From contig NW_025408669.1 of assembly GCF_020360975.1 (NCBI RefSeq), positions 3,410,001 to 3,474,000 of the forward strand: a DNA stretch of 64,000 nucleotides. Direction: 5' to 3'. This document shows positions 1 through 8,068 of this stretch, piece after piece (within the stretch, counting starts at the first letter, position 1; each line of letters starts with the position of its first letter). The position numbers and the translations under genes are program-made. The stretch comes from Hirsutella rhossiliensis (lineage: Eukaryota; Ascomycota; Sordariomycetes; Hypocreales; Ophiocordycipitaceae). A model generated the notes under the pieces. That model searched no databases and was not told the origin of the DNA. It saw nothing but the letters and a program-made list of their open reading frames with translations.

Positions 1-691
1 GCAGCCGACGGCCATCCTGGGCAAGAGCTTTGAGAAACCGCTCAAAAAGGCCATTTCGGGCCTCGTCCAGCAGCAGAAGCGCGAGCTCCTGCACCCGGAG
101 CTGGCCGAGGACTACTCGTTCCCCAGCCTGCCGGGCTCACACCTGCAGCCGCGCAGCCCGGTGCTGGAGCTGGTCAAGTCGCTGATGCAGGTGCTGTCGC
201 TCGACAAGAACATTACGCTCGAGGCGCGGCTCCTGCGCAAGGAGCTGCTGGCCCTGTTTGACGTGCGCGAATTCTCCAAGGAGGGCACCTTTGCCAACCC
301 GTCGGAGAGCCTGCGGCTGGCGCAGGTGTCGTGCGACAGCTGCACCATGGCGCGCGACCTGGACCTCTGCCGCGACGAGGACCTCCAGCAAGGCGACGGG
401 GCGGTGGGCTGGCGGTGCACGTTCTGCGGCAGCGGCTACGACCGCGTGGCCGTCGAGGAGCGGCTCGTGGCTACGGTGCAGGCGTGGGCGGTGGAGTGGG
501 CGACGCAGGACCTCAAGTGCGCTCGGTGCGGCGCGCTGCGCGTCAACGACCTCATGGAGCACTGCACCTGCAGCGGCGAGTGGAAGGAGCTCGTCTCGCG
601 CGCCGACGTGGCGGGCAGGATGGCTGTGATGCGGCGCGTGGCCAAGTTTTACGGCCTGCGCATGCTTGCCGACGTTGTCGATGTGCTGTAA
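1..691 (+). CDS. POL2: DNA polymerase epsilon catalytic subunit, C-terminal part
   Basis: This is the 3' end of a gene that enters from the left edge; the frame is open from base 2 to the TAA at 689-691, giving about 229 residues. The visible part holds the two cysteine modules that end every Pol2. The first has a CDSC pair and, after a gap, a CTFC pair. The second has CARC followed by a CTC pair. Both are followed by the conserved tail with MRRVAKFYGLRML. In the family this tail anchors the catalytic subunit to the Dpb2 B-subunit in the leading-strand replicase and S-phase checkpoint complex; the catalytic domains lie outside the window. No intron is seen in this part. The identification rests on the paired Cys modules and the tail. 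Confidence 0.93.
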   Translation, partial: QPTAILGKSFEKPLKKAISGLVQQQKRELLHPELAEDYSFPSLPGSHLQPRSPVLELVKSLMQVLSLDKNITLEARLLRKELLALFDVREFSKEGTFANPSESLRLAQVSCDSCTMARDLDLCRDEDLQQGDGAVGWRCTFCGSGYDRVAVEERLVATVQAWAVEWATQDLKCARCGALRVNDLMEHCTCSGEWKELVSRADVAGRMAVMRRVAKFYGLRMLADVVDVL

Positions 692-1665
692 AGGTTTGGG
701 TCCTGTTCCCCTTTCCACCTCGGGGGATGGATGCCGTCTGGATATGAATCATGGAATGAGGGCTCGGGGGTCTCACGGCGCAAGGGGTAAATGGACATGG
801 GGCATTTTCCGTTTTCTTTACACACAGCCGGCATAGGGGCTTGGACGCGGACACGGGATGGACTTGGTAAGGCATGGGGGCTGCATTGTTGGATGACGGG
901 GCGGTGTGATTTTGCCTCGTGTCTCGAGTTGCGTCGAAACTTTAAACATATTCGTATTACGGCACACATTGATGAGACGTGTGTGCCGAGTCCGAGTGAG
1001 CAGCACGGTGTAAGACCAAGGGAACATTGCCCCCATCTGGCCCATGTCTGTACGACTCCAGCACACCACAGCCCGTCCCGACGCGACTGCCTTGCCATCC
1101 GATCAGCCAACCACCTCCCCCCCTTACCCCGTCATCGGAGCATCGCGTACACAGGGAGGGAGGGAGGGGTGGCAGGGCAAAGGTCCCGGGCATCAGCCCT
1201 GTTCCCCCGCGTCGTTCGTGCTCGCCATAGCCTCCCCGGCCCCTGGTGATGACGACAAACCTTGGGGGCCGAGGAAAATAGCCAGGGGGGTCGGGGGAGG
1301 CGCTCTCAGCCAAGCCAGTCGTGGTTCGCACAAGAGGCCGCCCGCAGCTCGCAAAAAGGCAAGCCAGGCAGACACGCCCCCCCGGCCAGTCGTCTCCGCC
1401 TTCGCGGCAAGGCAGCAGTCAGCCGGTGGGATAATAGGGGCGTAGCTCGCAGCCATCCCGCGGCGAGAGGAGGGAGCTTTTGCCTTGACGTTCTCGCAAC
1501 GCCTCCAAGACGATAGACGCCGTTTCGCGCGCCCCTTTTCCGCTCGGGACGCCCGGGACTAGGCTCTGGCTGCTGGTGGCTGCTGCTGGTGAGAGAAGGG
1601 GGGTGTTGGTGCTTGGCGCGGAAGGCCGCGTTGCGTTGCCGTGTCGATATAGGGAGGGGAGGGAG
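692..1665. other. Intergenic region, POL2 to zinc-finger/protease gene
   Basis: About 970 bases without a convincing gene. It should contain the POL2 terminator and the promoter and leader of the downstream gene. The second half is GC-rich with pyrimidine runs and G tracts. Open frames here are short and lack family signatures. Confidence 0.6.
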
Positions 1666-4551
1666 ATGGCGTCCAATATGCCGGGACGCCCCGTTGGATC
1701 TCGGCCCGCGCCGCCGCCGGCGCCGCCGCCACTGCCGAGCTGCTACACCGGGGGCCCAGCCTTTGACGACGCGACGGCGTGGTGCGGCGGCGCGGCAGTG
1801 GCGCTGCGCACGCCGAACCCCAACTCGCCCTCGGGAGCGACGACGAGAGTGCCGACGCCGAGCCACGAGCAGGGCCCACGACGGCCGCCTTCGCCGTACA
1901 AGTGGCCGTCGTCGGAGGCGTTCCCGCCGTTTGGCTACACCGACTGGACGGAATGCCACCTCCCGCCGGCGGGCTTCTTCGGCCCGGAGCCGCCGCCGCT
2001 GCTCGAGGGGGACACGCCGTTTGTCGAGGACGTGTCGCCGGGGCCGGGCGGGTGGAACGACGACCTGCCCGTGGCGTGGCACCACGGCCGCCTGCTGCAC
2101 CGGCTGCACAAGGGCAAGGCGCTGAGCACGACGAGCCTCGAGGCGCCCTCGTCGGCGGGCTCGACGCTGTCGCCCGTGCAGACGGACCGGAGCGACGTGC
2201 TGACGTCGCTGCGTGGCTACCAGTCGCCGCGCTGCGCCAGCCCGCTGGCCGCCGTCAACGACAAGGCCGGCGCCATGGTGGCCGAGCCGTTCGTTGGCCT
2301 GGACTCTTCCGACGCCGACGCCGGCGACGCCGACCACCATCGCCGGCTGCGGCGCCAGGGGGCCGCCTCCGACGCGCACGCCTGCAACTGGTCCGGCTGC
2401 CGCCACCCGAGCTTCGCCTCGCGCGACGCCCTGGCCTGGCACGTCAAGGCCGAGCACCTGCTCGTCTGCCCCGTGCCGGGCTGCCCCGAGACGTCCTTCC
2501 CGAGCCCCCGCATGCTGCGGTCCCACATCGCCGTCGCCCATCCCGAGGTGGGAAAGGACAGGGTCAAGGACTGGCAGCTCTCGCCGCAGACGCCCCCGTC
2601 GCCGGCCGAGGAGACGACGGCACCGCCCGCCCCCCCCGCGCAGGGCGGCCGCGGCAAGGCGCCACAACCAAAGGCCGGCGACGGGGCCGTCCAAGAAGAG
2701 GCGACGTGCTCCGTGGCGGCGGCCAAGCGAAGGTATCAGGACCAGCTGCGCAGCGCGGTGGAGAAGAAGGCGCGCAGGAGCGCCGGCACGCCGCGCGCCG
2801 CCGACTCGCCCAGCGACATTGTGCGGGCGCGCGCCTCCAAGCTGGTCGACACGGCGTCCTTTGCCCTCGTCTTCGAGCACGCCGTCCTGCCCTTCCTGGC
2901 CGAGATGCTGCCGGCGTGGTCCGGCCCGTGGCACGTCGTCAGCGTGACGCGCGGCCGCGCGGCCCAGACGCGGCGCATCTGCATCATGACGCGCGTCAGG
3001 ATGTCCCGCCCGCGCAAGATGATGGTCGCGAGCCACGTCGGGGACCTGCTGCCGGAAAAGTTCCGCCCAACCGTCTCCTTCGTCTTCTCCGTCGGCGAGG
3101 TCGGCCGTGTCGCCTGCTGGGCCAGGGGCCTGGACAAGCAGCGTCCGGACGACGTCTGCAGCCCACGGAACCCGCACCACTTCGGGCGCATGTGCATGGG
3201 GGACAGCGTCGGCATCAAGGGCAGCGGCTGCGTCGGCGACAGCGCGGCCACGCTGGGCCCGTGCCTGGATGTCAGCGGCGGCAGCTACTGGCTCGTCAAC
3301 TTCCACCCCTTCCTGGAGGCGTACCAGTCCTTCGCCACCGTCAGCGTCGAGCACCCTTCGCCGCAGGACCGCGCGCGGTGTCGCGTCGAGGGCCACCGGG
3401 TCCTCCCCGAGGAAGGGAGCTTTGAAATCGGCCACGTCGAGGTCACGTCTGGCCTCAACCTCAAGACGACGCGCATCTCGCACGATCCCTACTGGGACGA
3501 CTGCGCCAAGGACCACCCCCTCGTCGTCACCGACTGGGCCCTCGTCACAGCCGGCGCCTCGGGCCGCGACGCCAACATGCTCCGGCGCTTCCCGGGCGAG
3601 ACCCGGCCACACCTCAAGGAGCCCCTCGTCAAGTCCGTCTCGGGCGGCGCCGGCGGCTGCTCCCGCGGCGTCGTGCCCGGTGCCGCCGTCGTGTCCAGCG
3701 GCCGCACCTCGGGCTACCAGCGCGGCCAGGTGTGCGAGGTGCCGGCCTATGTCAGCGGCGAAGAGAACGGCACGGGCAAGGCGACGCGCGAGTGGTTTGT
3801 TGAGGAGCTGCCTCCACCCTTGGACGACGAGGATGCATGGATCCGGGGCGGCATCGGCGTCGAGGGCGACAGCGGCGCCGCCGTCGTCGATGTCGAGACC
3901 AACAGCCTCGTCGGTCAGCTCTGGGGCCGCAACAAGTACTGGGGCCCAGGGCCGCGCCTCACCTTCTTCACGCCCGCCGCCGACATCTTTGACGACATCC
4001 AAGAAAAGTGCGGGCAGCAGACGCGGCCCCAGCTCCCGCAGCATCGTGACGACTGGGACCGCTATCCCGAGTACCCGACGTGCCGGCGATGCTACGACTT
4101 GGGCAATTACCTGGACAGCCGACGGAGCTCGCGCGCGTCACTCCAGAGCATGTTCATGTGCGCCGAGGACGTGGATCACGACTTGACATCTGTTGAGGCT
4201 GCCTCGGAGCTAGCTACTCCGCGCTCAATCCACCGCGGCATTGGCGTCGAGGAGGTCGGGGCCTCGTTCCACAGCATCCCCTCGCCCATCGACGCGAGGC
4301 TCGGCCCGAGAACGCCCGTCATGTCCTCCATGAACGGCGTCCTCAAGCGTCTCTACCCTCAATCGCTCGAGCTCGATGACGCTCTCGATGCGCCGAGCCC
4401 CTACCCTCAGTCGCTCGAGCTCGACGGCGCTCTCGACGCGCCGCCTACCTTCGGCGAGTCTTCGACCAAGAGAGTGCTGCCTCGCTTTGACTTTGGGTTC
4501 CCATCGCTTGTAGAGGAGCAACCGTCGAAAAGGCCCAGGACTGGCTGGTGA
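1666..4551 (+). CDS. C2H2 zinc-finger protein with a C-terminal trypsin-like GDSG domain
   Basis: A single-exon gene of 961 codons from the ATG at 1666; the frame extends further upstream but has no earlier ATG. Residues 1-230 are Pro/Ser-rich. Two C2H2 fingers follow: C240-X4-C245-X13-H259-X4-H264 and C268-X4-C273-X13-H287-X4-H292. A basic linker leads to a long domain (about 395-780) that resembles a chymotrypsin-fold peptidase. It has NFHPF with His547, TDWAL with Asp623 and GDSGA with Ser736, in the His-Asp-Ser order of the family, and hydrophobic strands around each. The tail has a tandem 16-residue repeat and ends in a basic KRPRTGW. The fingers suggest nucleic-acid binding and the GDSG motif suggests a serine-peptidase fold; whether it is active is inference. 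I know of no characterised orthologue. It ends six bases from the convergent CUE3 gene. Confidence 0.85.
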   Translation: MASNMPGRPVGSRPAPPPAPPPLPSCYTGGPAFDDATAWCGGAAVALRTPNPNSPSGATTRVPTPSHEQGPRRPPSPYKWPSSEAFPPFGYTDWTECHLPPAGFFGPEPPPLLEGDTPFVEDVSPGPGGWNDDLPVAWHHGRLLHRLHKGKALSTTSLEAPSSAGSTLSPVQTDRSDVLTSLRGYQSPRCASPLAAVNDKAGAMVAEPFVGLDSSDADAGDADHHRRLRRQGAASDAHACNWSGCRHPSFASRDALAWHVKAEHLLVCPVPGCPETSFPSPRMLRSHIAVAHPEVGKDRVKDWQLSPQTPPSPAEETTAPPAPPAQGGRGKAPQPKAGDGAVQEEATCSVAAAKRRYQDQLRSAVEKKARRSAGTPRAADSPSDIVRARASKLVDTASFALVFEHAVLPFLAEMLPAWSGPWHVVSVTRGRAAQTRRICIMTRVRMSRPRKMMVASHVGDLLPEKFRPTVSFVFSVGEVGRVACWARGLDKQRPDDVCSPRNPHHFGRMCMGDSVGIKGSGCVGDSAATLGPCLDVSGGSYWLVNFHPFLEAYQSFATVSVEHPSPQDRARCRVEGHRVLPEEGSFEIGHVEVTSGLNLKTTRISHDPYWDDCAKDHPLVVTDWALVTAGASGRDANMLRRFPGETRPHLKEPLVKSVSGGAGGCSRGVVPGAAVVSSGRTSGYQRGQVCEVPAYVSGEENGTGKATREWFVEELPPPLDDEDAWIRGGIGVEGDSGAAVVDVETNSLVGQLWGRNKYWGPGPRLTFFTPAADIFDDIQEKCGQQTRPQLPQHRDDWDRYPEYPTCRRCYDLGNYLDSRRSSRASLQSMFMCAEDVDHDLTSVEAASELATPRSIHRGIGVEEVGASFHSIPSPIDARLGPRTPVMSSMNGVLKRLYPQSLELDDALDAPSPYPQSLELDGALDAPPTFGESSTKRVLPRFDFGFPSLVEEQPSKRPRTGW
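4354..4449 (+). repeat. Tandem 48-bp coding repeat, two copies
   Basis: Two adjacent near-identical 48-bp units within the zinc-finger/protease gene encode the 16-residue unit YPQSLELDDALDAPSP and a close copy. The copies differ at a few positions, so the duplication is recent but not brand new. Confidence 0.8.
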
Positions 4552-4557
4552 GGCGGT

Positions 4558-6600
4558 TCAGGCGCCGAAACCTCCGCGAGCCATCTTCTTTGCGCGAGCA
4601 TCCCTCCGGTTGTGGTTTGCTCGTGAACCTTTATGAGCCTCCTTGTTCTTCCGTGCCGCTTCCGTGTCCTGGTTGCCGGTCGGCCCCGCCACGTTCCCTC
4701 CCCTGCCACGGCCTCGTCCGCGGCCGCGGCCTCCTCTGGGCCCACGTCCGCCTCCTCTCCCCCCTCTGCCGGCACTTGCATCGGGTTCACTCTCCTCGGC
4801 TCCCGAGCCAGCCGGGCTGGCTCTCCAGGTGGTCCGCTCAAGCTGTGGCTGTTGTCCGCTAAAGGCGTACTTTGCCTCCAGCCTCTTCATCTGTTGCGGG
4901 TTCCTCTTCAGCATGACTGCCCAACCCTCGATGGCTTCGTCACTCATCCCCGTCTCTTCTCTCAGCTTGACCCTTGGGTTTCCTCTCCTCGTCGCAGCGT
5001 CTCTTGCAAAGGCCTTCTCGTCCATCTGGTACGCTCGGAAAAGGAGCTCCTCATTGCCGTCGTTGACGCCGTCTGCTTCCTGGTTGTTCGAGTCCACCGT
5101 GCCGCCAACATCGGCCGCGTCATAGGTATCGTCACGTTCATCGTCGTCTGAGTCGAAAGCTGCAAGTGCGGAAAGGATGGCTGCTTTGTTTGGCGCGGTG
5201 GATTTGTCCCGCAAAATGTCGTCGGCGGACTTTGCTGGTTTCTTTCCAAAGGATATCTTGGAATGTTCGGTGTGCAGGCGATCAAATTCATCGTCGTCAA
5301 AGACGTTGCGCCTGGAGGCGGCCTGAGGAGGCGTTGAGCGAGGTGCCAGAACTGGGTGAGGAGGCGACTGTTGCTGAGATGATCTGTGTGAATTGAATAT
5401 TAGCGATGCGTCATGAAATCGAAATGATGATGAATTTATAACGTACAATGATTCGCTTCGATCGGCATCGGCAAGATGAGGCGGCAAGGTCTCGCTGAGG
5501 ATATTCGCGACGACTAGCTCTACGTCCTCGGCGTACTCATCCAAGCACTTCGACACGAAGCCGGATCCCAAGTCGGGGAAAAGGTCTTGGACTTGGGTGA
5601 TTTGGCTCATCCGATGGACGTGCATGTCCGCCTGGATATCCCCTAGGGTCTCTCGGCCTTTGCCTTTGTCCACCTTTCGCTTGACCAGACGCTTTGGGCG
5701 GACCATGGGCCCCTTTTTGAACGGTTCGAGAGCTGTAACTCTCTTCCTGAAGGATTCAGTCGCAGCGTCCGACGTCTCGGCTCGCCGCAGCAAGGTGTTG
5801 AGCAGCGGTGTTGCCGTGACGAGCTCGGCGACGAGCGAATCATTGGCGTTTAGGGGCCCCTGCCTGTGCGCTTCCGCCGCGCTCTTGAGCCCAAAGAGCT
5901 GGTCGCTTAACATGGCCCATTTGGGGGGCTCGGCCTCAGTCAAGCCGACCAAGCACAGATATATTGTTGCGACAATGGCTTTGCGAAGAGGCGGATTCAT
6001 GACCCGGAAGCAAGCGACGAGTCCATCGAAGAAGTCGGATCCGGCCAGGAAGAAGGCGCACGCGCGTGGGGATGCGTGCAGGAGGGGATTGACGATGCAG
6101 AGCTGTGACTCGACAAGCTTGAGGTCGCCCTTGACGCCCGCTTCGAGGTGCGGGATGAGGCGCTTCTTGAGGGACGCGAGGGAGGACTCGACGACGGGGC
6201 CGTGTGTCTCGAACAGCTGTGCAATGAGGGGCGCTGTTCGTTTCTTGGGGTAGGTTCTGGCCAGGGAGGAAAGAAACTGGTAGTCTAGCAGCTGGACCGG
6301 CGGTGAGAGCGTGAGAAGGCGTGAAGCAAGCTGGAAAGCCGCTTTCAGCAGCGGCGTCGGGATCGATGCTGGTGCTGACGCTGACGAGGAGGCTGCCGTC
6401 TCGGAGACGAATGTAGACAAAAAGGCGGCCACGGATTCATCATTGACCGCCGCCTTTTGGAACTGTTCGTCTGAAAGGCTCAGATAGGCATGAGAGAGGA
6501 CGGTCCATGCCTCAATGAGAGCGTCCCAGTCGTCGGAGCTCAGACGGTGCTGCCACGAGGCCTCGGGAAACGGCGTCAGCGGGGGCAGTGAACTCGTCAT
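4558..6600 (-). CDS. CUE3: CUE-domain protein, Cue3/Rqt3 (ASCC2) type
   Basis: Coding segments are 6600-5447 and 5383-4558 on the minus strand, 659 residues. The intron (5446-5384) has GTACGT, a GCTAAT branch-like site and CACAG; it is 63 nt and stop-free, so it also reads through. The N-terminal half is an alpha-helical ASCC2-like region. A CUE domain lies at about 332-372, with the hydrophobic VQDLFPDLG start and a di-leucine-like end. The C-terminus is an RGG/GR-rich tract followed by a basic NHNRRDARAKK tail, as in fungal Cue3. In yeast and mammals this protein is a ubiquitin-binding subunit of the RQT/ASC-1 complex that splits collided ribosomes. The stop is six bases from that of the convergent upstream gene. 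It is divergent from RPS20, another translation gene. Confidence 0.85.
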   Translation of the reverse strand: MTSSLPPLTPFPEASWQHRLSSDDWDALIEAWTVLSHAYLSLSDEQFQKAAVNDESVAAFLSTFVSETAASSSASAPASIPTPLLKAAFQLASRLLTLSPPVQLLDYQFLSSLARTYPKKRTAPLIAQLFETHGPVVESSLASLKKRLIPHLEAGVKGDLKLVESQLCIVNPLLHASPRACAFFLAGSDFFDGLVACFRVMNPPLRKAIVATIYLCLVGLTEAEPPKWAMLSDQLFGLKSAAEAHRQGPLNANDSLVAELVTATPLLNTLLRRAETSDAATESFRKRVTALEPFKKGPMVRPKRLVKRKVDKGKGRETLGDIQADMHVHRMSQITQVQDLFPDLGSGFVSKCLDEYAEDVELVVANILSETLPPHLADADRSESLYVINSSSFRFHDASLIFNSHRSSQQQSPPHPVLAPRSTPPQAASRRNVFDDDEFDRLHTEHSKISFGKKPAKSADDILRDKSTAPNKAAILSALAAFDSDDDERDDTYDAADVGGTVDSNNQEADGVNDGNEELLFRAYQMDEKAFARDAATRRGNPRVKLREETGMSDEAIEGWAVMLKRNPQQMKRLEAKYAFSGQQPQLERTTWRASPAGSGAEESEPDASAGRGGRGGGRGPRGGRGRGRGRGRGGNVAGPTGNQDTEAARKNKEAHKGSRANHNRRDARAKKMARGGFGA

Positions 6601-7082
6601 TGCCTCGGCTTCTCTGGCGGTGGGAGGCTAACGGTGCGGAAGAAAAAGAGGAAGTCGGGAGCAGAGCAAACACGTCTGCGTCAATCGTGAGCCATATCGC
6701 TTTTTCAAGGGCATCAGCGCGAGTTATCCTCAGCAAGGCACTGTCTCTTCAGTCGCCGGATGAATCATACTGAGGCCCGTCACGGATGTACCAAGTACCG
6801 AGTAATACTGAGTCCCCCGTAGCCAGAACCTCACTTTAGATCCGCCAATCATCAGCCCAGGCAGCCATCCCCATCTTGCCGCTTCGGGACTAGTTCCCTC
6901 TCCAAGCCCTATCTCGTCGCAAATCCCCCACCACGAGAAAAAAAAGAGTCGATAATCGCCAGCAACTTCAACTTCCAACAGCAACAAACTGCCGCAACGC
7001 CCTTCATCACTTTGCCGAATCGCCTTTGCTTCCCCGCGTTCGAGTCGTGAAGGACAACTCCTCCCCAAGACAAACCGCCAAC
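6601..7082. promoter_or_regulatory. Divergent promoter region, CUE3 / RPS20
   Basis: These 482 bases separate the start codons of two divergently transcribed genes. The half near RPS20 is pyrimidine-rich just before the ATG, as is usual for fungal ribosomal protein genes. I could not assign a specific factor-binding site. Confidence 0.55.
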
Positions 7083-7607
7083 ATGTCGTACCAGAAGCCT
7101 GACAAGGACCACGGCGAGGCTCCCGTGCGTGATCCCCAAAACCCTTCCATTCTGAGGACTGCGCTTCGCCGCCCTCCAGACGGGGAAGGGAGAGAAAAAT
7201 TCAGGGAAAGCTAACAAGAAATCCCCCTCTGCAGAAGAGCCACAAGATTCGCATCACCCTCACCTCCAAAAAGGTCAACATCCTCGAGAAGGTCTGCAGC
7301 GAGATCATCGAGCGCGCCAAGAGCAAGGACCTGCGCGCAAAGGGCCCCGTCCGCCTGCCGACCCAGACGCTCAAGATCACCACCCGCAAGACCCCCTGCG
7401 GTGAGGGATCCAAAACCTGGGACTGCTACGAGATGCGCATCCACAAGCGTCTCATCGAGTGCGTTGTCTCTCAAACTCAAACGTCTGCGATCAAAATGCT
7501 GACCAGTGTGTGCGCGCAACAGCCTCAACGCTCCCACCGAAGTCGTCAAGCAGATCATCGTCAACATCGATGCCGGTGTCGAGGTCGAGGTCACCATTGC
7601 TGCCTAA
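7083..7607 (+). CDS. RPS20: 40S ribosomal protein S20 (uS10)
   Basis: Three exons, 7083-7124, 7235-7458 and 7523-7607, give 116 residues. Intron 1 (7125-7234) runs GTGCGT to CTGCAG with a GCTAACA branch site. Intron 2 (7459-7522) runs GTGCGT to AACAG, splitting an Asp codon. The joined protein begins [14 protein letters not shown], continues with the conserved [15 protein letters not shown] core and ends EVEVTIAA, matching uS10 along its full length. uS10 sits in the head of the small subunit and is a target of regulatory ubiquitination when ribosomes collide. It is therefore notable that the divergent neighbour is the collision-response factor Cue3, although adjacency alone proves nothing. 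The start is fixed by family conservation. Confidence 0.96.
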
Positions 7608-8068
7608 GAGGGCCATGGACACCATGACTGGTGCCGTACTTTTGTCCCAAAGGGCAAAGGGGGGGATTGCTCCGCCAAGATAGTCAATTTCACGGAGTAC
7701 GCTGCGGTATTTGCTTCGTGAGCCAAACGCTTGCACCCAAGTGCTTCGCAAAGTGAGAACCTATACGCAAGGCCAGCTCCTAGTCCAAGAATCCTTGTTG
7801 CGCGCGAATGAGCCCAATAAAAGCATGATTCCTAGACTCCGCCGCATGAATGTGGACATAGTCGGTTTCGTTGACCTTTTCATTGCCCATGAAACCCCCA
7901 GCAGCACCCTTCCCCTTGAAGAGAAGATACAAAAACACGTACATGCCAACGTGAGGCACCGCAATCTATATACAACTCCCAACGCCTTGGAATGCTTCCT
8001 TTCCATATGCCATCCAGTGTTATACAACGCTCCGTCCCTGCTCTTACTCACCAAAGCCTCTCACAATC
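7608..8068. other. Tail-to-tail intergenic region, RPS20 / AMO1-like gene
   Basis: About 460 bases between two convergent stop codons. It is moderately AT-rich compared with the flanking exons and presumably holds both 3' untranslated regions. No coding signature was seen. Confidence 0.6.

Noticed and set aside
1306..4044. A 900-codon open frame antisense to the zinc-finger/protease gene
   Set aside because: It is a consequence of GC-rich codons; the product is Arg/Ala/Val-rich with no domains, while the plus strand has fingers and a protease-like core.
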